Positions 1 to 6,302 of a stretch of DNA of 18,098 nucleotides are shown in pieces. Origin of the DNA: Caryophanales bacterium UBA2253 (GTDB lineage Bacteria; Bacillota_I; Bacilli_A; ML615J-28; CAG-698). The stretch spans positions 1 through 18,098 of the forward strand of contig DDXT01000056.1 of NCBI GenBank assembly GCA_002347755.1. Direction: 5' to 3'. The notes below the pieces were generated by a model. It was not told the origin of the DNA. It ran no database searches and saw only the letters and a list, made by a program, of their open reading frames with translations. A program made the position numbers and the translations under genes. Position 1 is the first letter of the stretch; every line of letters begins with the position of its first letter.

Positions 1-63
1 TGCATTTCCAATTATAATATACTAAAACGAACCGCCATAAAGCAGTCCGCCATTTGGCTGATC
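1..63 (-). other. Left-edge intergenic segment after recO
   Basis: This stretch follows the recO stop codon. The heptamer ATGGCGG occurs twice on the minus strand about 15 bases apart. There is no convincing hairpin followed by a T-run, so no recO terminator is visible inside the window. A perfect TATAAT lies at 16-11 (minus), but no good -35 box sits 16-18 bases upstream of it. It may be a weak promoter for the next gene, which lies outside the window. In Bacillus relatives glycyl-tRNA synthetase genes often follow recO, but nothing here identifies the neighbour. Confidence 0.4.
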
Positions 64-792
64 TTAAAGCTTTTTAATGATTTTTTCGGCCCGGCTCGAA
101 TATCCAAGAAAATGTTGGTAGTAAGCGTTTAGGAAATTGTCGATCTCCATTATTTTATCCGGGACTTTGGAAATGACTTCAAAAGTCAGAAATGCCATCT
201 TCGTCAAGTAAAGAAACTTGATGCTTTCAATGACCTCATGGTTGACAAGGGTGACATCGGAATGAGGACAATTGGAGCAGATCATTCCCCCGTTGATCAA
301 ATCGAAACCATAGAGTTCGGTCGTGGCTTCACAGTTGACGCATTTGGAAAAAATGGGGCCCACTCCCAAGAGATAAAGCAGTTTCAATCGGAAGATCACC
401 AGATAATACGGCGTATACTCCGCATTGATCCGGCTGAGGATCTCGTCAAGAAAATGATAAAGGGTAGCGGAATCGTCCATGTGATCGCCCAGTTGGAGAA
501 CCGAATCGACGATGATCATGGCATCTTTTAATCGCGGAAGGTCGGTTTTGATCTGACTGAAGTTGTTGACAATCATGCCTTGAGTCATGATCGGAAAGGA
601 ATGGCTGCCTTTTTCGGAAACATCAAAAGCGATCTTAGTAAATTCGGTCGCATAACCGTAATTGTGGCTCTTTTGACTGGCGGCTCCCCGGGCCAAAATC
701 GTTGACAAGCCGGATTCCGAAATGGTGGTTAAAATTTTGGAATTTTCCTGATATATCTGGGTTTTTAAAATGATGCCTTCCTTTAATTCCAT
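64..792 (-). CDS. recO: DNA repair protein RecO
   Basis: RecO (242 aa) mediates recombinational repair. With RecR it displaces single-strand binding protein and loads RecA on single-stranded DNA at gaps, and it anneals complementary strands. The N-terminal ~80 residues match the OB-fold half (opening MELKEGIILKT and the conserved GARGxxxxxS-like stretch, here ILARGAASQKS). The C-terminal helical half carries a four-cysteine zinc site, C151-x2-C154 and C172-x2-C175, as in Gram-positive RecO. Length is typical of the family. The ATG is preceded by AGGAGAG at a good distance. It lies 21 bases after era, the last gene of the phoH-ybeY-cdd-era-recO run, in the usual Firmicutes order. The zinc cysteines and synteny make the call secure despite RecO's poor sequence conservation. 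Confidence 0.95.
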   Translation of the reverse strand: MELKEGIILKTQIYQENSKILTTISESGLSTILARGAASQKSHNYGYATEFTKIAFDVSEKGSHSFPIMTQGMIVNNFSQIKTDLPRLKDAMIIVDSVLQLGDHMDDSATLYHFLDEILSRINAEYTPYYLVIFRLKLLYLLGVGPIFSKCVNCEATTELYGFDLINGGMICSNCPHSDVTLVNHEVIESIKFLYLTKMAFLTFEVISKVPDKIMEIDNFLNAYYQHFLGYSSRAEKIIKKL

Positions 793-813
793 GTTCTCTC
801 CTGTGAAAAAACG

Positions 814-1728
814 TCAGCTGTTTTGAACAAAATATCCCATTTTGCGAAGCTGTGTTTTCTTGTTCCGCCAATCTGGCTCGACTTTTACCCAAAGTTCCAA
901 AAAGACTTTTTGGCCCAGCAGCATGACGATGTCTTTACGGGCCAGGGTGCCGATTTGTTTGATCATCGAGCCGTTCTTGCCGATGACGATCTTCTTTTGG
1001 GTGTCTCTTTCAACAAATATGGTGGCTCTAATGTCCATCAGATCCGGGTTGACATCGTTGGCCTTCATATCTTCAATGACCACGGCCACCGAATGAGGGA
1101 TCTCTTCGCGGGTCATTTCCAGGACTTTTTCTCGGATCAGTTCGCCGATGATGAAAGGTTCGGGATAATCGGTCATTTGATCTTCCGGATAATACATTGG
1201 GCCGGGTTTCAGATTCTTGACGATGGCCGAAACCAAGGAGTCCACATTTTCATGAGTCAGTGCGCTGATGTAATAGACTTCATCAAACGGGTAGGCTTTG
1301 GTGAAATTGACAACATTTAACAGCAATTTGTTTTTGTCTTTAACCAAATCAATCTTGTTAACGACCAAAATTACTTTCGGGTTGGTTTTCTGAAATTGTT
1401 GGATGACAAAATTATCTCCGGCTCCGAAAGGGTCGTTCCCGTCAATGATGAATAAGATCAAGTCGACGTCGGTTAAAGTTTCCAGGGAAATCTGATTCAT
1501 TAGTTCCCCAAGTTCATGCAAAGGTTTGTGAATTCCGGGAGTGTCGATGAAGATGATCTGTTCGGTTGGCGTGGTATGAATCCCCAAGATCCGGTTTCGG
1601 GTCGTTTGGGGTTTACTGCTGACGATGGAGATTTTTTTCCCCAATACCGCGTTGATCAGGGTCGACTTTCCAACGTTGGGACGGCCGATGAGAGCCACGA
1701 ATCCCGAGCGGAAATTTTCATTTGTCAT
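814..1728 (-). CDS. era: GTPase Era, 16S rRNA/30S assembly factor
   Basis: Era (304 aa) is an essential GTPase that binds the 3' end of 16S rRNA and checks late 30S subunit maturation. The G domain shows GRPNVGKST (15-23, P-loop), TTRNR (42-46, switch I), DTPG (62-65), NKID (124-127) and SAL (155-157). The C-terminal KH domain has its GxxG loop as GKNG at 250-253, the RNA-binding element that distinguishes Era from other GTPases. The start ATG overlaps the end of cdd by 11 bases, and a GGGAG Shine-Dalgarno lies inside cdd, so translation is probably coupled. YbeY and Era act in the same ribosome-maturation process, and the two genes sit in one operon here, separated only by cdd. Confidence 0.98.
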   Translation of the reverse strand: MTNENFRSGFVALIGRPNVGKSTLINAVLGKKISIVSSKPQTTRNRILGIHTTPTEQIIFIDTPGIHKPLHELGELMNQISLETLTDVDLILFIIDGNDPFGAGDNFVIQQFQKTNPKVILVVNKIDLVKDKNKLLLNVVNFTKAYPFDEVYYISALTHENVDSLVSAIVKNLKPGPMYYPEDQMTDYPEPFIIGELIREKVLEMTREEIPHSVAVVIEDMKANDVNPDLMDIRATIFVERDTQKKIVIGKNGSMIKQIGTLARKDIVMLLGQKVFLELWVKVEPDWRNKKTQLRKMGYFVQNS

Positions 1729-2134
1729 TCAGGTCTCCCTTTGCGAAGCTGTAGGGCAAAAGTTCGCTTACTTTCATTACCTTTTCCTGATGATTCAGGT
1801 TCGTTAAAACGACTTCGACCTCAGGTCCGACCAATTCGGAAATGACTTGGCGGCAAGCGCCGCAAGGTGATACCGGGGCCGAAGTCGGTCCAATGATCAG
1901 CATCTTCACGATGTCGTTCTGACGGTAACCCTGAGAATAAGCCGCAAACAAGGCGGTTCTTTCGGCACAGTTCGATAATCCGTAGGAGGCGTTTTCAATG
2001 TTGGATCCGGAAATGATCTTTCCATCGGCCATAAGCAAGGCGGCTCCGACTGGGAATTTCGAATAAGGCGCATAAGCATGATGAAAAGCTGCCAAGGCAG
2101 CTTCATAAAGTTTTTCATTGATGTTATTTTTCAT
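1718..2134 (-). CDS. cdd: Cytidine deaminase
   Basis: Homotetrameric-type cytidine deaminase (138 aa), converting cytidine and deoxycytidine to uridine and deoxyuridine in pyrimidine salvage. The zinc site is complete: N55-C56-A57-E58, with the glutamate as proton shuttle, and P90-C91-G92-A93-C94. The substrate-binding stretch SNIENASYGL (44-53) is typical. The length matches the short tetrameric class (Bacillus Cdd is about 136 aa) rather than the long dimeric E. coli type. The gene overlaps ybeY upstream and era downstream, by 11 bases each. In Bacillus dgkA normally sits between ybeY and cdd; it is absent here. Confidence 0.97.
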   Translation of the reverse strand: MKNNINEKLYEAALAAFHHAYAPYSKFPVGAALLMADGKIISGSNIENASYGLSNCAERTALFAAYSQGYRQNDIVKMLIIGPTSAPVSPCGACRQVISELVGPEVEVVLTNLNHQEKVMKVSELLPYSFAKGDLNDK

Positions 2135-2558
2135 TTTTCTCTCTCCGATAATTCGTTTTATTCAAGATTTCTTCCTGTTTCGCCAGCATCTCGGCTTCTT
2201 GTTCTTCGTCCTGATGATCATATCCCGATAAATGTAAAAGCCCATGGACCAAAAGAAAAGCGAATTCCCTTAGCAAGCTGTGACCGTAAGCTTCCGCTTG
2301 TTCTTTTACTTTGTCCACACAAATGAAAATGTCGCCGATATAACCGTCTTCTTCCGTTTCATCTTCGTTTTCAAAAGAAATTACGTCAGTCGGATAATCA
2401 AGATGGCGATAGGAGTGATTGATCTTCTGAATGCCTTCAAGATTGACCAGGATCACACTGGCGGAGGTTTCTTTCGGAAAGCACTCGCCGAGATCAGCAA
2501 TTACTTTCTCAAAATCAAAATTGATGGATCCATATTGGTTAAAAACATTAATTTCCAT
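2124..2558 (-). CDS. ybeY: Endoribonuclease YbeY (16S rRNA maturation)
   Basis: YbeY (144 aa from the chosen start) is a zinc-dependent endoribonuclease needed for 16S rRNA 3'-end maturation and 70S quality control. The family signature H-x3-H-x5-H is present as H105-G-L-L-H109-L-S-G-Y-D-H115, supplying the three zinc ligands. The upstream conserved segment reading YPTDVISF (55-62) is also present. I chose the ATG at 2558 because the protein then opens like other YbeY proteins and overlaps phoH by 11 bases, as the following junctions do. An in-frame ATG at 2570 would add four residues and cannot be excluded. Neither start has a strong Shine-Dalgarno, suggesting coupling to phoH translation. 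Confidence 0.95.
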   Translation of the reverse strand: MEINVFNQYGSINFDFEKVIADLGECFPKETSASVILVNLEGIQKINHSYRHLDYPTDVISFENEDETEEDGYIGDIFICVDKVKEQAEAYGHSLLREFAFLLVHGLLHLSGYDHQDEEQEAEMLAKQEEILNKTNYRREKNEK

Positions 2559-3513
2559 ATTTTCTTTCATATCTTTCAATGATTTTTCGGACCAAGGGGT
2601 GGCGCATAACATCGCAACCCGTGAAATGAACGATGTCGAGTCCGGGGATTCCGGAACAAATCTCCAGGGCTTCGATCAATCCGGAATTGTTTTTGTTGGG
2701 AAGATCGATTTGGGTGATGTCGCCGGTAATGATCATTTTTGAGCCGTAACCCAAACGAGTCAGAAACATCTTCATTTGTAACAAAGAAGAGTTTTGCGCT
2801 TCGTCAAGAATGATAATGCAGTTTTCCAAAGTCCGTCCACGCATGTACGCCAACGGCGCAATTTCAATGGCTCCGCGTTCAATCAGCTTGTTGACGGAAT
2901 CTTGACCGATGGCTTCGTATAGGCCATCATAAAGAGGGACCAAGTAAGGATCGACTTTTTCTTTCATGTCTCCGGGAAGGTAGCCGAGTTTCTCGCCGGC
3001 TTCCACAACCGGACGAACCAAAACAATTTTTTTCACATCGCCGTCCCGAAGTTTCTTGACGGCGAACAGAACCGCCAAATAGGTTTTTCCGGTTCCGGCC
3101 GGTCCCACCGCAAAAACGATGTCATTCTTTTCCAGGCTCTCAATGAACAGTTTCTGGTTGAAAGTCCGAGGGTAAACCGATTTCCCGGTGGCAGTGACCA
3201 TCAAAGTTTCTTTTTTTATGTAAAGTTTGATGATTTTTTCGTAATTGTCCAAACGAAGATTGTTCAGAATGCTGGCGATGTCAATTTCAGTTAAGGTTAT
3301 TTTGTTTTCAACAATTATTTCTAGGGTTTCAAAAAGGCAGCCTAGCATTGCTTCGGCTTCGGGATTCTCGGAGATGATGGCTTCCGAATTGCGAACGGTG
3401 ATCTCCAAGTGATGGAATTCTTCGATCAGTTTCAGATGCTTGTTTTCCGGCCCCAAGACTTTGGATTCCGTGGCCGCAGTTTTAAAGGTAAAAATTGTTT
3501 TGAACTTCTCCAT
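2548..3513 (-). CDS. phoH: PhoH-family ATPase
   Basis: PhoH-like P-loop ATPase (321 aa), a cytoplasmic protein of the PhoH/YbeZ family thought to act in RNA metabolism with YbeY. The C-terminal domain has Walker A GPAGTGKT (137-144), the conserved VRPVVEAGEKLGYLPGD region (167-182) and Walker B IIILDEAQ (233-240), followed by an ITGDITQIDLP-type sensor stretch (262-272). The frame is open for 17 more codons to 3564, but the start is placed at 3513. AAGGGAG lies just before that ATG, and a TATAAT box lies inside the longer version. The first residues MEKFKTIFTF then fit the family length (Bacillus PhoH 319 aa). It is first in the phoH-ybeY-cdd-era-recO operon; the membrane phosphohydrolase gene that often follows phoH in Bacillus is missing. 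Confidence 0.96.
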   Translation of the reverse strand: MEKFKTIFTFKTAATESKVLGPENKHLKLIEEFHHLEITVRNSEAIISENPEAEAMLGCLFETLEIIVENKITLTEIDIASILNNLRLDNYEKIIKLYIKKETLMVTATGKSVYPRTFNQKLFIESLEKNDIVFAVGPAGTGKTYLAVLFAVKKLRDGDVKKIVLVRPVVEAGEKLGYLPGDMKEKVDPYLVPLYDGLYEAIGQDSVNKLIERGAIEIAPLAYMRGRTLENCIIILDEAQNSSLLQMKMFLTRLGYGSKMIITGDITQIDLPNKNNSGLIEALEICSGIPGLDIVHFTGCDVMRHPLVRKIIERYERKYGN

Positions 3514-3525
3514 AGAAAACTCCCT
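3514..3525 (-). promoter_or_regulatory. phoH Shine-Dalgarno that fixes the start
   Basis: AAGGGAG lies six bases before the ATG at 3513. It supports this start over the upstream in-frame ATG at 3564. With the predicted transcription start near 3526, the leader is only about 13 bases, so the ribosome site sits almost at the mRNA 5' end. Confidence 0.8.
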
Positions 3526-3532
3526 TGGTTTG

Positions 3533-3561
3533 ATTATATCATAAAGCACCGAAAATGTTAA
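3533..3561 (-). promoter_or_regulatory. SigA-type promoter of phoH operon
   Basis: TTAACA (3561-3556), a 17-base spacer and TATAAT (3538-3533), with TG one base upstream of the -10 box (extended -10). Predicted start is near 3526. It sits directly downstream of the rpsU terminator, so the phoH operon is an independent unit. Confidence 0.85.
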
Positions 3562-3584
3562 CAAAAAATCCTGGATTGGAAAAT

Positions 3585-3607
3585 AAAAAAAGCCATAAGG
3601 CTTTTTT
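3585..3607 (-). terminator. Rho-independent terminator of rpsU
   Basis: A 9-bp stem (AAAAAAGCC/GGCTTTTTT on the + strand) with a 4-base loop, ending on the minus strand in a T-run. The upstream arm overlaps the rpsU TAA stop codon at 3608-3606. The A/T-flanked stem could also terminate from the other side, but no + strand gene is present. Confidence 0.88.
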
Positions 3608-3791
3608 AGTTTGAACGACGATAAGCATTCTTCCGAGCCGCGCGTTTCTTCTCCTTACGGATTTCCGCCGGCTTCAAAAAATATTGTCTCTTGCGTGTTT
3701 CGGCCAGGACGCCATTTCTTGAAACGTCGCGTTTAAAACGCTTAATTGCATCTTCAATTGTTTCATTTTCTCGGACTATCGTTTTTGACAT
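3606..3791 (-). CDS. rpsU: 30S ribosomal protein bS21
   Basis: Small basic ribosomal protein bS21 (61 aa), which sits near the anti-Shine-Dalgarno end of 16S rRNA in the 30S subunit. The sequence shows the family core: a short N-terminal strand (SKTIVRENETIEDAIKRFKR), then RNGVLAETRKRQYFLKPAEIRK and a Lys/Arg-rich tail ending KNAYRRSN. Length is normal. The start ATG follows a near-perfect GGAAGGAGG nine bases upstream. It is transcribed alone, with its own strong promoter and a terminator touching its stop codon. In many Firmicutes rpsU lies close upstream of phoH, often with yqeY between; here yqeY is absent. Confidence 0.97.
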   Translation of the reverse strand: MSKTIVRENETIEDAIKRFKRDVSRNGVLAETRKRQYFLKPAEIRKEKKRAARKNAYRRSN

Positions 3792-3829
3792 TTTCTCGTC
3801 CCTCCTTCCACACGGATAATTCCTATAGT

Positions 3830-3858
3830 ATTATACTATAAATTAAAAAGATTGTAAA
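3830..3858 (-). promoter_or_regulatory. SigA-type promoter of rpsU
   Basis: TTTACA (3858-3853), a 17-base spacer and a consensus TATAAT (3835-3830). Predicted start is near 3823, giving a leader of about 32 bases with a strong Shine-Dalgarno. The best promoter match in the window, fitting a highly expressed ribosomal protein gene. Confidence 0.9.
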
Positions 3859-3895
3859 GGGAATTTATGTTGATTTTTGTTGTAAAGTTGATTGG

Positions 3896-4480
3896 TCAGC
3901 GGGGGTTTTTGCTTTTCAGGAACTCTGTCAGTTTTCCAAAGGCCACGGAACGGTGCGAAATTTGGTTCTTTTGTTTCTCAGATAGTTCACCGACGGTCTT
4001 TTTCAAATCCGGAAGCCAAAATAAAGGATCGTATCCAAAGCCGTGGTTCCCTCGCAATTCTTGGGAGATGATTCCATTCAAACGTCCTTCGAAATAATGC
4101 ACTTCCCCATTTTCTTCGATGAAACAGACGACGCTGACGAAGTAAGCCCGACGGTCGCTGAGCCCTTTCATGTTTTTAAGAAGCAATAAGTTGTTCCGCC
4201 CATAATCGACGTTTTCTCCGGAATAGCGAGCTGAATAAATCCCCGGAGCTCCATTGAGTGCTAAAACGACTAGACCAGAATCGTCCGCGAAAGTCGGAAG
4301 ATGGTATTTTTGAAAAAAGCGGTTCGCTTTCAAAAAGGCGTTTTCGAAAAAAGTGCTGCCGTTTTCTTCAACCTCTTCATCATCTTGAAGGCTGTCCAAC
4401 GAGATGACGGGGTACCCTTTTAAAAGAGCTTGGATCTCACTGAGTTTGTTAGAATTATGAGTAGCAAACAAATATTTCAT
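3896..4480 (-). CDS. rdgB: XTP/dITP pyrophosphatase (RdgB/HAM1)
   Basis: House-cleaning nucleotide pyrophosphatase (194 aa) that hydrolyses XTP, ITP and dITP to the monophosphate, keeping deaminated purines out of DNA and RNA. HAM1-family motifs are all visible: ATHNSNKLSEI (6-16, nucleotide contact), FADDSGL (64-70, with the catalytic aspartates), GAPGIYSARYSG (77-88), GFGYDPLF (147-154) and SHR (175-177). The length is typical. A GGAGG Shine-Dalgarno precedes the ATG. It lies less than 30 bases after the terminator of the ankyrin gene and has no clear promoter of its own in that gap. No hairpin terminator follows it; the rpsU promoter lies just downstream. Confidence 0.97.
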   Translation of the reverse strand: MKYLFATHNSNKLSEIQALLKGYPVISLDSLQDDEEVEENGSTFFENAFLKANRFFQKYHLPTFADDSGLVVLALNGAPGIYSARYSGENVDYGRNNLLLLKNMKGLSDRRAYFVSVVCFIEENGEVHYFEGRLNGIISQELRGNHGFGYDPLFWLPDLKKTVGELSEKQKNQISHRSVAFGKLTEFLKSKNPR

Positions 4481-4508
4481 TTTTCCTCCGAATTTGGTTA
4501 ACTTTTAG

Positions 4509-4536
4509 AAAAAGCTTCAAATCAATGAAGCTTTTT
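4509..4536 (-). terminator. Terminator of the HU-ankyrin unit
   Basis: A 10-bp perfect stem, AAAAAGCTTC/GAAGCTTTTT, with an 8-base loop, followed on the minus strand by TTTTTCTAAAA. The stem begins inside the last codons of the ankyrin gene and the stop codon is in its loop/3' arm. Fairly A/T-rich, so read-through into rdgB is plausible. Confidence 0.75.
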
Positions 4537-5827
4537 TTGCAACCAACAAATCGATGATTTCGTCGCTGGCATAGTCGATGGCGTAAGAGAAAATGGTGCG
4601 GTGACGGTTGTCGATGTAATTGACGTCGGCGCCATTTTCGATTAGCAGTTTAGTTATTTCATAGTTGTTGCGAAGAATGGCCCGGTACAAATAACTTCGG
4701 CCGTAGAAGATCTCGTTAACATTGGCTTTTTTCTTGAGCAGAAATTGAATGATCGGGTAGTTTTCGTTATACATCGCAATCAGCAGCGCCGATTGATTGA
4801 ATTCGTCCACAATGTCGATTCGGCAACCATGCCGATACAAGAAATCAACAATTTTCAGCGATCCGAAATTGATGGCATAATACATCAGGTTTTTCCCGAA
4901 ATAATCGAGATTATTGATGTTGTCCGAACTGACCGTTTGGGAGAGATACTCAAAATCGCCATGGCAAGCCGCCCGATGAAGCGGATATTTCTGATATTTT
5001 TCGCGGAAATCTTCGCTGCGTTTGTATTCGCGGAGATAATCGGCGTTTTCGGTTTTTCCTTTTAGAACGGCCAAATCCAGCGGGGTCTGCCCATTAATGC
5101 TAAGGGCATCAATGTCATAACCTTTTTCAATTAACAGAGCCAGAACACTCGGTTGGCAATTTGCTGCCGCCATGTGCAGGGGGGTTTCTAAATAAATATT
5201 CCGCGAGTCGTTGAAAGTGGTATGGCGAAGAACATAAGAAACGACATCCAAATCGCCTTTCTGACAAGCGTAATGGAGAACATTGTTTTTGCGATCATCG
5301 CCTTCGTTCAAGCTTCCGCCGTTGTTCAACAGATTTCGGATGATGGCAGTTTGTCCGGAAAGAACTCCGTAATGAATCGGCTTGGTGCCATTTTCATCCG
5401 CCATGTTAAGTTTGGCTTTGTGAATGACCAACAAATTTAAGATGTCTTCCCGGCCGCGAGCGGCCGCAACATGCAAAGGCGAAACTTTTTTTAAGTTTTG
5501 AGCGTTGACTCGAGCCCCTTCAAAAAGCAGTTTGTCCACAACCACGCCGTTTTTGAATTGGACGGCCAAATGGAGAGCCGTATCGCCATGAATGTTGCTC
5601 AGGTTGATGTCGATCCCCAGTTTGAGAAGCAAATCAACGATTTCGAAGTTGTCGTTTCTACAAGCTTTGTGAAGCAGCGATTCGTTTTTGGAATCAAGGA
5701 CCTTGATGTCATTTCCGTCTTCGTAATATTTAATGACGTAAGCACAATCATTCTTCATGACCGCATCGAGAATGCTTTCGGATTTTCCATCCCCGACATT
5801 TTTGTAAAGACGATAGATTGTTTCCAT
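4517..5827 (-). CDS. Ankyrin-repeat protein of unknown function
   Basis: A 436-aa protein made almost entirely of about 13 ankyrin repeats of 32-34 residues, so it is a protein-binding solenoid. Well-kept repeats read SLLHKACRNDNFEIVDLLL, TALHLAVQFKNGVVVDKLL, SPLHVAAARGREDILNLLV and TPLHMAAANCQPSVLALLI. The eighth, around TPLDLAVLKGKTENADYLR, lacks a normal second half, and the later ones lose the TPLH motif (for example NLMYYAINFGSLKIVDFL). No signal peptide, membrane helix or enzymatic domain is seen. It starts 6 bases after the HU-like gene, with GAGGTGA overlapping the HU stop, so the two are co-transcribed and probably coupled. The binding partner cannot be read from sequence. A cytosolic housekeeping adaptor fits better than a secreted effector. 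Confidence 0.93.
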   Translation of the reverse strand: METIYRLYKNVGDGKSESILDAVMKNDCAYVIKYYEDGNDIKVLDSKNESLLHKACRNDNFEIVDLLLKLGIDINLSNIHGDTALHLAVQFKNGVVVDKLLFEGARVNAQNLKKVSPLHVAAARGREDILNLLVIHKAKLNMADENGTKPIHYGVLSGQTAIIRNLLNNGGSLNEGDDRKNNVLHYACQKGDLDVVSYVLRHTTFNDSRNIYLETPLHMAAANCQPSVLALLIEKGYDIDALSINGQTPLDLAVLKGKTENADYLREYKRSEDFREKYQKYPLHRAACHGDFEYLSQTVSSDNINNLDYFGKNLMYYAINFGSLKIVDFLYRHGCRIDIVDEFNQSALLIAMYNENYPIIQFLLKKKANVNEIFYGRSYLYRAILRNNYEITKLLIENGADVNYIDNRHRTIFSYAIDYASDEIIDLLVAKKASLI

Positions 5828-5833
5828 GGCTGC

Positions 5834-6109
5834 TCACCTCGAAATCTTTTTGAGCAGTTCTTTGCTCGATGAAAAATATATTTTGTTAATGCCGGCAGTG
5901 GTCATTTTGCTTCCGTCGATCGGGCTGAAATACGAGTAGGGCTTGGTGGTCTTTAAAGAAAAAGTCCCAAAATTGGTGATCGAGGCTTTTTTGTTTTCAA
6001 TCAAATTCATTTTGATTTCTTCAATGAATTCGTCGATGACAAATTCGATGTCTTTCTTGGATACACCGGTTTTCTCTTTAATTTTTTGTAGATAAACTTT
6101 TTTATCCAT
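5834..6109 (-). CDS. Divergent HU/IHF-family DNA-binding protein
   Basis: A 91-aa HU/IHF-fold protein, by length and layout a nucleoid-associated DNA-bending protein. Family features: the N-terminal helix pair (KIKEKTGVSKKDIEFVIDEF, 9-28), the turn ITNFGTFSL (44-52) matching the usual GFGNF core, and a proline at position 63, where HU inserts a proline between base pairs. It is unusual in the arm. The standard basic stretch and NPQTG are replaced by KTTKPYSYFSPIDG, with few arginines, and the C-terminal part has SSSKELLKK rather than PGKALK. DNA binding may therefore be weaker or altered. Its place after gpsA matches hbs in Bacillus, so it may be the main HU. It has its own promoter and leads the ankyrin gene. 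Confidence 0.88.
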   Translation of the reverse strand: MDKKVYLQKIKEKTGVSKKDIEFVIDEFIEEIKMNLIENKKASITNFGTFSLKTTKPYSYFSPIDGSKMTTAGINKIYFSSSKELLKKISR

Positions 6110-6138
6110 AAAGCTGGCCCCACTTAAAAACCAAATTT

Positions 6139-6167
6139 AGTATATCATTAAAAACCGGCCATAACAA
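6139..6167 (-). promoter_or_regulatory. Promoter of HU-ankyrin operon
   Basis: TTGTTA (6167-6162), a 17-base spacer and TATACT (6144-6139), with TG one base upstream of the -10 (extended -10). Predicted start is near 6132, giving a leader of about 23 bases. The Shine-Dalgarno ahead of HU is weak (GTGGGG). Confidence 0.8.
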
Positions 6168-6182
6168 GAACAAATTTCAAAA

Positions 6183-6217
6183 AAAACAATGAAAATAAAC
6201 GCATTTTTCATTGTTTT
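6183..6217 (-). repeat. 13-bp AT-rich inverted repeat upstream of HU promoter
   Basis: AAAACAATGAAAA (6183-6195) and TTTTCATTGTTTT (6205-6217) are perfect inverted copies around a 9-base loop. On the minus strand the second arm runs into eight T's, so it could be a second, AT-rich terminator behind gpsA. Lying 15 bases upstream of the HU -35 box, it could instead be an operator. Beside it is a tandem 9-base repeat, TTTTAAAAG, at 6214-6231. Confidence 0.7.
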
Positions 6218-6269
6218 AAAAGTTTTAAAAGTAAAAAATATTAATTATATTCATCACCGAGGTTTGAAT

Positions 6270-6295
6270 ATGAAAATCTCCGCTAAGCGGAGATT
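6270..6295 (-). terminator. Rho-independent terminator of the gpsA transcript
   Basis: A perfect 9-bp stem, AATCTCCGC/GCGGAGATT, with a 3-base loop, starting 7 bases after the gpsA stop and followed on the minus strand by TTCATATT. It closes the rluB/cmk-rpsA-der-gpsA region. Confidence 0.88.
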
Positions 6296-6302
6296 ATTAG
6301 GT

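Noticed and set aside
2124..2612. Longer YbeY start at 2612
   Set aside because: It would overlap phoH by 65 bases and add residues unlike any YbeY N-terminus.
2548..3564. Longer PhoH start at 3564
   Set aside because: The extra 17 codons contain the promoter -10, and a good Shine-Dalgarno precedes the ATG at 3513.
4517..5827. Ankyrin protein as a secreted host-directed effector
   Set aside because: There is no signal peptide or export motif, and it is embedded with HU in a housekeeping block with similar base composition.
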